Assembly (NCBI GenBank): GCA_937902925.1
Contig: CALFNN010000029.1
Coordinates: 1-56,381 of the forward strand
Direction of reading: 5' to 3'
DNA from: an uncultured Opitutaceae bacterium
GTDB lineage: Bacteria > Verrucomicrobiota > Verrucomicrobiia > Opitutales > Opitutaceae
DNA length: 56,381 nt
In this document: positions 16,331 to 24,291 of the stretch, one piece after another
Position numbering within the stretch: the first letter of the stretch is position 1
Layout of the letters: each line of letters begins with the position of its first letter
Translations under genes and position numbers: made by a program
The notes under the pieces: model-generated
Seen by the model: the letters and a program-made list of their open reading frames with translations, nothing else
Told to the model about the DNA's origin: nothing
Database searches by the model: none

Positions 16331-17647
16331 ATGAGCAGCGCGCTTTTCCCGCAGCACGTCATCGCCCGTAAACGCGACGGCCGTTCGCTCACCCGCGACG
16401 AGATTGCGGCGTTCGTCCGCGGGGCGACCGACGGTTCGTGGGCCGACTACCAGCTCAGCGCGATGCTCATGACGATTTTTCTGCGCGGCATGGACACGCC
16501 GGAGACGGCGGCGCTGACCGAGGCGATGATGCGGTCGGGCTTCGTGGCCGACCTCTCGAATGTCGCGCCGCCCCGGGCCGACAAGCATTCGACGGGCGGC
16601 GTGGGCGACAAGGTTTCGCTGCATCTCGCGCCGATGGTCGCGGCCTGCGGCGTCGCCGTGCCGATGATCTCGGGGCGCGGCCTCGGGCACACCGGCGGCA
16701 CGCTCGACAAGCTCGAGTCGATCCCGGGCTTTTGCGTCAACCTGACGTTTGCGGAATACCGCACACAGCTCGAAAAGATCCGGCTCGCGCTCATCGGCCA
16801 GACGGCGGAGCTGGCGCCGGCGGACAAGAAACTCTACGCGTTGCGCGATGTGACAGGAACGGTCGAGAGCATCCCGCTGATCTGCGCGAGCATCCTGGCG
16901 AAAAAACTGGCGGAGGGCACGCAGGTGCTGGTGGGCGACGTGAAGTTTGGCCGCGGAGCGTTCATGAAGGACAAGGCGAAGGCGCGCGAACTCGCACAGA
17001 CGCTCGTGTCGGTCGCCAATGCGATGGGCACGCCGATGCGCGCCGTGTTGACGGCGATGGACGAGCCGCTCGGCCGTGCGGTCGGCAACGCGCTCGAGGT
17101 CGCCGAGTCGATCGACTGCCTGAAAGGCCGCGGTCCCGCCGACACGATGGAAGTCACCTTTGCGCTCGGCGAACAGATGCTACTGCTGTCGAAGGTCGCG
17201 GCGACGAAGGAAGAGGCGCGGCGGAAACTCGAAGCGAGCGTCGCGAGCGGCGCGGCGCTGCAAAAATTCCGTGAGTTGGTCGCCGCGCAGGGCGGGGACG
17301 TGCGCGTGATCGACGATCCGACGCGGCTGCCGCAGGCGAGGCTCAAAGCGGCCGTGGCCGCGCCGCGGGCCGGCTTCGTGGAGGACGTCGACGCGATGGG
17401 CGTGGCACTGGCCGCACTGCGGCTCGGCGCAGGCCGGGCGAAAGCCGAGGACAAGATCGATCACGCCGTTGGCATCGGCGCACTCGTCAAAATCGGCGAG
17501 CGCGTCGAGAACGGCGCTGCGTTGTGCGTGATTCACGCGAGTAACGAGGAGGCGCTGGCCGAGGCAAAAAGAATGCTGACGAAAGCAGTTGTGCTCGGGG
17601 AGACGTCCGTCGCCACGCCGATGCTAATCGACGAGATTGTCGGGTGA
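16331..17647 (+). CDS. deoA: thymidine phosphorylase / pyrimidine-nucleoside phosphorylase
   Basis: Splits (deoxy)thymidine or uridine with phosphate to give the base and (deoxy)ribose 1-phosphate in the cytoplasm. The 438-residue length and full domain order match the family: N-terminal helical domain (RDGRSLTRDEIAAFVRG), phosphate-binding DKHSTGGVGDKVSLHLAP, the family signature SGRGLGHTGGTLDKLES (about residue 113), and the C-terminal PYNP domain with an ARLKAAVAAPRAGFV strand and a lipoyl-like HAVGIGALVKIGERVENG hammerhead. The start is the ATG at 16331. The name deoA is used for the family; the true substrate range (thymidine only, or all pyrimidine nucleosides as for pdp) cannot be read from sequence. 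The palindrome cluster upstream probably controls it. Confidence 0.93.
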   Translation: MSSALFPQHVIARKRDGRSLTRDEIAAFVRGATDGSWADYQLSAMLMTIFLRGMDTPETAALTEAMMRSGFVADLSNVAPPRADKHSTGGVGDKVSLHLAPMVAACGVAVPMISGRGLGHTGGTLDKLESIPGFCVNLTFAEYRTQLEKIRLALIGQTAELAPADKKLYALRDVTGTVESIPLICASILAKKLAEGTQVLVGDVKFGRGAFMKDKAKARELAQTLVSVANAMGTPMRAVLTAMDEPLGRAVGNALEVAESIDCLKGRGPADTMEVTFALGEQMLLLSKVAATKEEARRKLEASVASGAALQKFRELVAAQGGDVRVIDDPTRLPQARLKAAVAAPRAGFVEDVDAMGVALAALRLGAGRAKAEDKIDHAVGIGALVKIGERVENGAALCVIHASNEEALAEAKRMLTKAVVLGETSVATPMLIDEIVG

Positions 17648-17679
17648 CAAGCGACGTCAGCAGCGCGGGAATGCGCGCG

Positions 17680-19569
17680 TCAGGGTTTTTCCATCTCGCC
17701 CAGTTTTGTTGCGGCTTCCTCCCAGGCGGTGGTCGCGGCGGCGATCTGGTCGACGATGGTGCTCAGCTCGCGGTTGAGGTGATGGAATTTCCCCTTGTCG
17801 GCGTAGGTGTCCGGGTCTTCCAGCGCCGCGGTGATCTCGGCCTGCTTGGCCTCGAGGTCGACCACGGCCTTCTCGAGCTGGCCGACATGTTCGCGGAATT
17901 TGCGGAGCTCGTTGGCGCTGGGTTTTTTTGCGGTGATGGTAGCCGGGCTCGCTGAGCCCGGTGCCTTGCGACCGGGGTCAGCGACCCCGGCTACAGCTTG
18001 CACCGGCCGGGCGTCGGTGAAACCGGCGGTCAGCGCGGCCCGCGCGTCACCGGCCCGGGATTTGTCGAGGTAGTAGTCGTAGTTGCCGGCGTAGGGCGTG
18101 AGCCGGCCGCTGTGGACGTGCAGGACGTTTTCCGCGAGCGCGCGAATGAAGTGCACGTCGTGGCTGATGAAGATCAGCGTGCCCTCGTAGTTTTTCAGCG
18201 CGCCGACCAGCGCGTCGATCGAGGCGATGTCGAGGTGCGTCGTCGGCTCGTCCATGAGGAGCAGGTTCGGCGGCTTCACCAGGATGCGGGCGAGGGCGAG
18301 GCGGGACTTCTCGCCGCCCGAGAGGACGGAGACGGGCTTGTGGACGTCGTCCTTGCGGAAGAGAAACGCGCCGAGGATGGCACGAGCCTGCTGCTCGGTG
18401 AGCTGGTTTTCGTTCGTGCGCAGCTCCATCACGTTCTCGAAGACGGTGGCGTCGGCGTGAAGATTTTCCAGACGGTTTTGCGCAAAGTAGCCGGGGACGA
18501 CGTTGCTGCCGAGGTCGCGCTTGCCGCCCTGGATCGGGATGACGTCGGCGAGGATTTTCAGGAGCGTGGACTTGCCGGCGCCATTGGGGCCGACGAGGAC
18601 GATGCGCTGGCCGCGCGCGGCGGTGAAATTGAGGTCGCGGTAGACGACGTGGTCGCCATAGGCCTGCCGGACGTGCTCGAGTTCGATGACCTTGAGGCCG
18701 GAGCGCGGGGGCTGGGGAAACTTGAAGTGGATGCGCTTCAGCTCCTCGGTGGGCTCCTCGACGGCGACTTCCTGGAGGCGCTCGATCTGCTTCTCCTTCG
18801 ATTTGGCGCGGGAGGCCATCGAGGCCTTGGCCCCGAAGCGGTCGACGAATTTCTGCAGATGCGCGATTTCGCGCTGCTGGTTCTTGTAGGCCGCGGCCTG
18901 CTGCTCCTTGCGCGCCTCCTTCTCCTGGAGGAAATTGTCGTAGTTGCCGTGGTAGTAGTGGAGCAGGCCGCCGCGCAGCTCGAGCATGCCGGTGCAGAGG
19001 GCGTTGAGAAACGCGCGATCGTGCGAGATGACGACGAGGCCGCCGGGGTAGCGCGTGAGATAGTCCTGAAACCACAGGAGCGCCTCGAGATCGAGATGAT
19101 TGGTGGGCTCGTCGAGGAGCAGCAGCGAGGGCTCGGCCACGAGGAGCCGGGCAAGATGGGCGCGCATGACCCAGCCGCCGGAGAACGTCTTGGCGACCTT
19201 GTCGGCGTCGCCCTCCTTGAAGCCGAGGCCGGCGAGGATTTTTTTCGCGCGGGGCTCGAGCGTGTAGTCGATGTCGTAGTCGTGCTCGTCGGGCTCGAGC
19301 TTTTTGCCGCTGGTCGCGATATGGAGGATGGTCTCGTCGCCGGCGGGGGCGCTTTCCTGCGGGAGGAAGCCGAAGTCGGCGCCGCGTTCCCACTCGATGG
19401 TGCCGGTGTCGGGCTTCTCCTCGCCGAGGATGAGGTTGAACAGGGTGGATTTGCCCGCGCCGTTGGGGCCGACGAACCCGAGCCGATCCGTGCGCGCGAT
19501 GAAAAGCGACACGTCGTGGAAAAGTTCACGGGTGCCGTAGGACTTGGAAACGTCGGCGATGGTCAACAT
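17680..19569 (-). CDS. ABC-F family ATPase (Uup/EttA-like)
   Basis: Soluble tandem ABC ATPase of the ABC-F type, which acts on ribosomes and not in transport. The 629-residue protein has two ABC domains with identical Walker A motifs (VGPNGAGKSTL), signatures FSGGWVMRAHLARLLV and LSGGEKSRLALARILV, and Walker B/H segments DEPTNHLD and DEPTTHLD. Between them (about 240-320) is the charged P-site tRNA-interaction linker with LQKFVDRFGAKASMAS. A C-terminal coiled coil (about 560-625; FREHVGQLEKAVVDLEAKQAEI) gives the Uup/YdiF arrangement. The start is the ATG at 19569 (MLTIADVSK). It converges with deoA, 32 bp apart, and has a palindrome 77 bp upstream. Antibiotic-resistance versus translation-factor role is not decidable. 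Confidence 0.94.
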   Translation of the reverse strand: MLTIADVSKSYGTRELFHDVSLFIARTDRLGFVGPNGAGKSTLFNLILGEEKPDTGTIEWERGADFGFLPQESAPAGDETILHIATSGKKLEPDEHDYDIDYTLEPRAKKILAGLGFKEGDADKVAKTFSGGWVMRAHLARLLVAEPSLLLLDEPTNHLDLEALLWFQDYLTRYPGGLVVISHDRAFLNALCTGMLELRGGLLHYYHGNYDNFLQEKEARKEQQAAAYKNQQREIAHLQKFVDRFGAKASMASRAKSKEKQIERLQEVAVEEPTEELKRIHFKFPQPPRSGLKVIELEHVRQAYGDHVVYRDLNFTAARGQRIVLVGPNGAGKSTLLKILADVIPIQGGKRDLGSNVVPGYFAQNRLENLHADATVFENVMELRTNENQLTEQQARAILGAFLFRKDDVHKPVSVLSGGEKSRLALARILVKPPNLLLMDEPTTHLDIASIDALVGALKNYEGTLIFISHDVHFIRALAENVLHVHSGRLTPYAGNYDYYLDKSRAGDARAALTAGFTDARPVQAVAGVADPGRKAPGSASPATITAKKPSANELRKFREHVGQLEKAVVDLEAKQAEITAALEDPDTYADKGKFHHLNRELSTIVDQIAAATTAWEEAATKLGEMEKP

Positions 19570-19645
19570 GGGAACCCGCAAGCAAACCGGAGAGCAGGGG
19601 GCCGCGTCAATGACGCGATTTGGCGCCGCCCGGTTGTCGCGGAAG

Positions 19646-19664
19646 TGTCACGTATTGCGTGACA
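19646..19664. promoter_or_regulatory. 19-bp palindrome upstream of the ABC-F gene
   Basis: TGTCACG-TATTG-CGTGACA: seven-base arms and a five-base centre. It has the same geometry, outer TGT/ACA and centre pattern TAWTR as the palindromes at 16245, 37641 and 43042. Its centre is 86 bp upstream of the ABC-F ATG and 29 bp beyond the EamA stop codon. Confidence 0.5.
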
Positions 19665-19692
19665 GTTTTACCGGGCCGCCGGCCTGGGGCGG

Positions 19693-20592
19693 TCAGTGCA
19701 CGGCGGTGAGCGCGATGCAGCCGGCGACGGCCAGGATGCCGCCCACAATCGCGCGGCGCGGCGGGCGGTCGCCCTCGAGCCCAAAAGCGATCGGAATCGA
19801 GAGCAGCGGCGCCGTCGCAGCGATGGGAAGGACGACGCCGCTCGGCGTGGTGGCGAGCGCCCATTGATAGCTGCCGACACCAAGCACGGGTCCGGCGAGC
19901 CCGGCCGCCACCAGCCAGGCGAAGCTGCGCTGGCGCGAGGAGGTGTCCGCGGGCAGCCGGTCGAGTGCACGCATGGCGAGAAACCACAGGGAGGCGAAGG
20001 CGAGTCCGGCGAGGATCCGGTGATAAGCCGCGGTGATGCCGAAGGTGGCGTTGTGCGCCGCCTCGCCGGCCGCGGTGGCGACGAGCACACCTTTGCGACT
20101 GACGAGCGCGCCGAAACCCTGGCCCGCGGCCGCGAGCAGGCCAAAGAGAAAGCCGACCGGTCGGACCTTGACCCGCGGTGGACTCGACTTGCTCGGGGTG
20201 ATCGCGATCGCGACGCCGCCGAGAATGAGGACGCCCCACAGCACCTGTGCGGCGGTCAGCGTCGTGCCGAGCCAAAGCCATTCGCCGACGGCGGCGAGCG
20301 GTGCGGCGAGACACTGGGTCATCAACACCGTGATCCGCGAGCCGAGCAGCGGCAGGGCGGCGTAGACACCGAGGTCGCCGATGCCCATGCCGATCACCCC
20401 GCTGAGGAGAAACCAGGGCAGGCTGGCGCTGGCGAAGCCGGCGCCGACGGTGTGCGCGAAGAGCCCGAGCACGATCGCCGCCACGACCAGCCGGCCCAGA
20501 TTGGCGCGGGCCTGTCCATTCGCCCGCACGCTATGGCTGGCACAGGTGGCGTTGAGCGCGAAGAAGAAGGCGGCGAGGAACGAGGCGAGCAT
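19693..20592 (-). CDS. EamA-family (DMT superfamily) transporter
   Basis: A 299-residue inner-membrane protein with about ten hydrophobic helices in two EamA repeats, typical of drug/metabolite exporters. It starts MLASFLAAFFFALNATCA; the first conserved segments are LVVAAIVLGLFAHTVG and WFLLSGVIGMGIGDLGVYAALPLLG. In the second repeat FAWLVAAGLAGPVLGVGSYQW and GVVLPIAATAPLLSIPIAFG are the best conserved. The ATG at 20592 is chosen over the longer frame, which adds Arg-rich sequence. It is a paralogue of the transporter at 42108-42998 (same residue pattern, for example GVGSYQWALATTPSGVVLP against GVTCFQWALSTTPAGIVQP). Substrate unknown. Confidence 0.9.
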   Translation of the reverse strand: MLASFLAAFFFALNATCASHSVRANGQARANLGRLVVAAIVLGLFAHTVGAGFASASLPWFLLSGVIGMGIGDLGVYAALPLLGSRITVLMTQCLAAPLAAVGEWLWLGTTLTAAQVLWGVLILGGVAIAITPSKSSPPRVKVRPVGFLFGLLAAAGQGFGALVSRKGVLVATAAGEAAHNATFGITAAYHRILAGLAFASLWFLAMRALDRLPADTSSRQRSFAWLVAAGLAGPVLGVGSYQWALATTPSGVVLPIAATAPLLSIPIAFGLEGDRPPRRAIVGGILAVAGCIALTAVH

Positions 20593-20736
20593 CGAGGGGG
20601 CGGCGCGAAGACGACAGCGGGCGCCGGGCAGTGATGCGACGGTATTTTGAATCCGGCCCGACACAGTGGCCGCAAATTATCCGGATCCCTGCAACCGGAG
20701 TTGCGGGCCCGGGGTTTCGCGTGTCGAGTGGCGGCC

Positions 20737-22905
20737 ATGCCCAACGCCCTGACGCGCGAGAAGTCACCGTATCTCTTGCAGCACGCGGACAATCCCGTCG
20801 ACTGGCTGCCGTGGGGCGAGGCGGCGTTTGCGAAGGCGCGGGCGGAGCAGAAGCCGATTTTCCTGAGCATCGGCTACTCGACATGCCACTGGTGCCACGT
20901 GATGGCGCACGAGTCGTTTGAAAATGCGGAGATCGCGGCGCAATTGAACGCGCATTTCGTCCCGATCAAGGTCGACCGCGAGGAGCGGCCCGACGTGGAT
21001 CGCGTCTACATGGCCTACGTGCAGGCGATGACCGGGCACGGCGGCTGGCCGCTGAGCGCGTGGCTGACGCCGGAGTTGAAGCCGTTCTACGGCGGCACGT
21101 ATTTCCCGCCGGAGGACCGCCACGGGCGCGCCGGATTTCCCACGATGCTGAACGCGATCGCGCACGGGTGGCAGCACGACCGCGCGAAGCTGGTCGCCGA
21201 GGGTGAACGCGTCATCGCCGTGCTGCGCCAGCATGCGGACGACAAGAAAGCCGAAGCGCCGGAGCCGCTGGCGGTCGGCGGCGGCCAGGCGTTCGAGAAG
21301 GGCTTCCAGTATTTCTACGAGGCGTTCGACGCGGTGCAGGGGGGATTTGGCGGGGCGCCGAAATTTCCGCGGGCGGCGAACCTGAATTTTCTGTTTCGCG
21401 TGGCGGCGATCCAGGGGCCGGCCAGCGAGCTGGGGGTCGAGGCGATCCGAATGGGGGCGGCGACGCTTCGCGCGATGGCGCGGGGCGGGATGCACGATCA
21501 CGTGGGCGGCGGGTTCCATCGCTACTCGGTCGACGAGGCGTGGTTCGTGCCGCACTTCGAGAAAATGCTCTACGACCAGGCGCAGATCGCGGTGAACTGC
21601 CTCGAGGCCCGCCAGGCGACCGGCGACGAACGGTTCGCGTGGATGGCGCGGGATATTTTCGGCTACGTGGAACGCGACCTGACGGGGCCGTCGGGCGAGT
21701 TTTACACCGCGGAGGACGCCGATTCGGAAGAACCGGGACGGGCCGGCGAGCACGCGGAAGGAGCGTTTTACGTCTGGACGGCGGCGGAATTGCGGGAGGC
21801 GCTGGGCGGCGACTTTGCGCTGGTGGCGGCGCACCTCGGCGTCGAGGAGAACGGCAACGTGCCGGCGCAACTCGATCCGCAGGGCGAGCTGCGCGGGAAA
21901 AACATCCTGGTGCAGCGGCGGACGCTGGCCGAAACCGCGGGGCAGTTTTCACTGGCGCCAGAGGAGGCCAACGACCGGCTGCTGGCGGCGTTCGCGAAGC
22001 TGCGCACGAGGCGCGCCGGCCGGCCGCGACCGTTGCGGGACGACAAGGTGGTGACGGCGAACAACGGGCTGATGATCTCGGCGCTCGCGCGGGGCGCGCA
22101 AATCCTGGGTGGAGTGAACGAGAACGGTCAGCGGGAGGGGGAAGGACTCCTGCGGGCGGCGACGCGCGCGGCGGAGTTTGTCGAGCGCGAGCTGCACGAT
22201 GCGGCGCGCGGGGTGCTGTTTCGCGGCTGGCGCGAAGGGCGGGGCGCGGCGGAGGGCTTCGCGGAGGACTATGCGTTTTTCATCCAGGGACTGCTCGATC
22301 TCCACGAGGCGGGTTTCGAGATCCGCTGGCTGCAATGGGCGGAGCGGCTGCAGACGACGATGGACGCGCGGTTTTGGGACCCGGATCGCGGCGGCTACTT
22401 CAACTCCGCCGCGGACGACGCGAGCATCGTGCTGCGGCTGAAGGAGGACTACGACGGTGCGGAGCCGGCGCCGAGTTCCGTGGCCGCGATGAATTTGCTG
22501 CGCCTCGGCGCGATGTTGCACGACGACGGGCTTCGCCAGCGTGGCCGGGAATGTCTCGAGGCGTTTCGCGCGCAGTGGGGCGGCGCGGCGCACGCGCTGC
22601 CGCAGATGTTGTGTGCGCTGGAACTGGCGCTGGAGTCGCCGCGGCACGTCGTGCTCGCGGGCGACCCACGGTCGGCGGATTTTCAAGCGCTGGCGGCGGT
22701 GATGCACGAGCGCCTCGGCCCGCGTCGCGCGCTGCTGTGCGCGGATGGCGGCGAAGGCCAGCGCTGGCTGGCGGCGCGCGCTCCCTGGCTGGCCGCGATG
22801 CACCCGGTGGATGGACGCGCCACGGCCTACGTGTGTGAGGACTTCTCCTGCCGGGCGCCGGTGTCCCAACCCGGCGAGCTGCGGGGCATACTTAACGGCG
22901 GTTAG
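20737..22905 (+). CDS. DUF255 thioredoxin-domain protein (YyaL/SPATA20-like)
   Basis: A 722-residue cytosolic protein. Residues 1-170 are a thioredoxin-like DUF255 domain with the strongly conserved opening [19 protein letters not shown] and the CxxC site [10 protein letters not shown] (Cys50 and Cys53). The rest (about 190-700) is an (alpha/alpha)-barrel-like region resembling N-acylglucosamine 2-epimerases, with [38 protein letters not shown] and [14 protein letters not shown]. Family members are widely conserved from bacteria to mammals but have no settled activity. The ATG at 20737 starts at the conserved [15 protein letters not shown] block. It is followed 56 bp later by a response regulator gene on the same strand. 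Confidence 0.94.
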   Translation: MPNALTREKSPYLLQHADNPVDWLPWGEAAFAKARAEQKPIFLSIGYSTCHWCHVMAHESFENAEIAAQLNAHFVPIKVDREERPDVDRVYMAYVQAMTGHGGWPLSAWLTPELKPFYGGTYFPPEDRHGRAGFPTMLNAIAHGWQHDRAKLVAEGERVIAVLRQHADDKKAEAPEPLAVGGGQAFEKGFQYFYEAFDAVQGGFGGAPKFPRAANLNFLFRVAAIQGPASELGVEAIRMGAATLRAMARGGMHDHVGGGFHRYSVDEAWFVPHFEKMLYDQAQIAVNCLEARQATGDERFAWMARDIFGYVERDLTGPSGEFYTAEDADSEEPGRAGEHAEGAFYVWTAAELREALGGDFALVAAHLGVEENGNVPAQLDPQGELRGKNILVQRRTLAETAGQFSLAPEEANDRLLAAFAKLRTRRAGRPRPLRDDKVVTANNGLMISALARGAQILGGVNENGQREGEGLLRAATRAAEFVERELHDAARGVLFRGWREGRGAAEGFAEDYAFFIQGLLDLHEAGFEIRWLQWAERLQTTMDARFWDPDRGGYFNSAADDASIVLRLKEDYDGAEPAPSSVAAMNLLRLGAMLHDDGLRQRGRECLEAFRAQWGGAAHALPQMLCALELALESPRHVVLAGDPRSADFQALAAVMHERLGPRRALLCADGGEGQRWLAARAPWLAAMHPVDGRATAYVCEDFSCRAPVSQPGELRGILNGG

Positions 22906-22961
22906 GTGTTTTTCGGAGTTGCGGGGGGAACGACGGAGCATGACGTTCGTCTACTCCCCCC

Positions 22962-23576
22962 GTGAAGATTCTCACCGTCGAAGATGATGCCGTGGCCCGG
23001 GCCGTCCTGCGCCAGGCGTTGCGCCGGCTCGGCCACGAGACGGTCGAGGCCGCCGATGGCGAAGCTGCGTGGGAACTGCTGCAGACCGAGCCGGTGCGGG
23101 TGGTGGTGAGCGACTGGATGATGCCACGGACGGACGGCCTCGACTTGTGCCGCCGGGTCCGCGGGCGCACGGGGACCGACTACATCTACTTCATCCTGCT
23201 CACCAGCCGCGACGCGACCGAGGAGAACCAGACGGCCGCGGCGGACGCGGGCGTGGACGATTTTCTCACCAAGCCGCTCGACCTGCCCGAACTGTGGACG
23301 CGGCTGCGCGTCGCGGAACGCATCCTGCGTTACACGACGCAGGTCCGCCAGCTCGAGGAGATGCTCCCGATCTGTTCCTACTGCAAAAAAATCCGCGACG
23401 ACCAGAACTACTGGCAGCAACTCGAAGGCTACATCAGCGAGCGGACCGGCAGCGATTTCAGCCACTCGGTCTGCCCCGACTGCTATCAGCGGGTGGTCAT
23501 CCCCGAGCTCGAAAAATTCAAGGCGGCCGCAGCCGCCGGCACCCGATCCCCGATTCCCGTTGCACGAAAGCATTAA
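22962..23576 (+). CDS. response regulator with C-terminal four-cysteine module
   Basis: A 204-residue protein with a receiver domain (residues 1-120: acidic patch Glu7-Asp8-Asp9, phosphorylated Asp51 in VVVSDWMMPRTDG, Thr/Ser at LLTSRD, Lys104 in LTKPLDLPE). After a coiled segment comes a compact module PICSYCKKIRDD...WQQLEGYI...FSHSVCPDCYQ with Cys138/Cys141 and Cys171/Cys174. The four cysteines suggest a metal site. I know this CxxC-KKIRD-W-FSH-CPxC module as a frequent tail on receiver and PAS proteins, without an assigned function. The start is a GTG at 22962. No DNA-binding or enzymatic output domain is present. SlyX overlaps its end by 17 bp. No kinase gene is adjacent. Confidence 0.9.
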   Translation: MKILTVEDDAVARAVLRQALRRLGHETVEAADGEAAWELLQTEPVRVVVSDWMMPRTDGLDLCRRVRGRTGTDYIYFILLTSRDATEENQTAAADAGVDDFLTKPLDLPELWTRLRVAERILRYTTQVRQLEEMLPICSYCKKIRDDQNYWQQLEGYISERTGSDFSHSVCPDCYQRVVIPELEKFKAAAAAGTRSPIPVARKH

Positions 23577-23766
23577 GTGCCTCGAGGAGAAGATCGCCTA
23601 CCTCGAGCGGCATGTGACCGAGCAGGACAAGGCGATGCTCGAATTTGCCGATGAACTCGCGCGCCTGCGCCGGGAGATGAAGACGCTGCGCGAGCGGCTG
23701 GCGGGCGGCGCGGGCGAGGGCGAGGGCGGCGGGGAGGCGGCGGCCGAGCGGCCGCCGCATTATTGA
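23560..23766 (+). CDS. slyX: SlyX family protein
   Basis: A 68-residue coiled-coil protein: CLEEKIAYLERHVTEQDKAM, then ELARLRREMKTLRERL, followed by a Gly/Glu-rich tail ending PPHY, as in proteobacterial SlyX. Its role is unknown. The likely start is the TTG at 23560, inside the end of the response regulator gene (17-bp overlap), because no ATG or GTG occurs at the right place before the conserved LEEK block. The overlap suggests translational coupling. Confidence 0.8.
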   Translation: MHESIKCLEEKIAYLERHVTEQDKAMLEFADELARLRREMKTLRERLAGGAGEGEGGGEAAAERPPHY

Positions 23767-23836
23767 ACCCCGCGGGTTTTCTCGATCTCAAGGACCGGAC
23801 TTCAGCTGACGGCGTAGCCGCGAGCTTCCGGAGGTC

Positions 23837-24208
23837 TCACGGCCGTTCGTTGTTTCCGTGCTTGATGAGAAACTTCGCGCTAGCGTGGCGCTTTTTCTTT
23901 AGATCGATCAGCCGCCAGCCCAGGACCATTGCTCCCACAAGCGCGGTAGCGCCAGGCACCCACGTGACTCGTCTACCCAGCGCAAGCATCAGGAACGGTC
24001 CGAAGAAGATGAGCACAACGACAGCCCAGCCTCCATACCATTGCAGAGTCTTCCGCATGCATTCCGATTCGATTAGTTTTACGTAGCGCTCGTGTTCCTC
24101 TTTTCCATCGGAAAACAAGCGGTTGTCGCATGAGAGGCAGGCCCCTTTTTTTTCAAGATTTGCGAAGCCGCAGGCTGGGCAGATTTCGTAGTAAATGCGC
24201 GAGCCCAT
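23837..24208 (-). CDS. zinc-ribbon membrane protein, unknown function
   Basis: A 123-residue protein starting with a rubredoxin-like zinc ribbon: ICPACGF and LSCDNRLF give a CxxC...CxxC-type pair in residues 9-27 (one knuckle is CPAC, the other CLSC). Then follow a charged helix, two predicted membrane segments (about 60-78 and 84-100), and a basic tail DLKKKRHASAKFLIK. I recognise no family beyond the ribbon. Base composition is markedly more AT-rich than the surrounding genes, with codons such as AGA-free but many A/T third positions (for example the stretch 24060-24200), so recent acquisition is plausible. It converges with slyX. Confidence 0.7.
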   Translation of the reverse strand: MGSRIYYEICPACGFANLEKKGACLSCDNRLFSDGKEEHERYVKLIESECMRKTLQWYGGWAVVVLIFFGPFLMLALGRRVTWVPGATALVGAMVLGWRLIDLKKKRHASAKFLIKHGNNERP

Positions 24209-24291
24209 TTTCTGAAAATTTTGCGTGCGACTTGAATGGGCGGGTGCCTAAAACGCGGGAGGATTCAATCGAAAGCGTTTTGAGCTTTCGT
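24209..24291. other. short gap with a hairpin after the coiled-coil membrane gene
   Basis: CGAAAGC-GTTTTGA-GCTTTCG (about 24269-24289) forms a seven-base stem immediately beyond the stop of the gene at 24292. It lacks a T run in the minus direction, so terminator function is uncertain. Confidence 0.35.
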
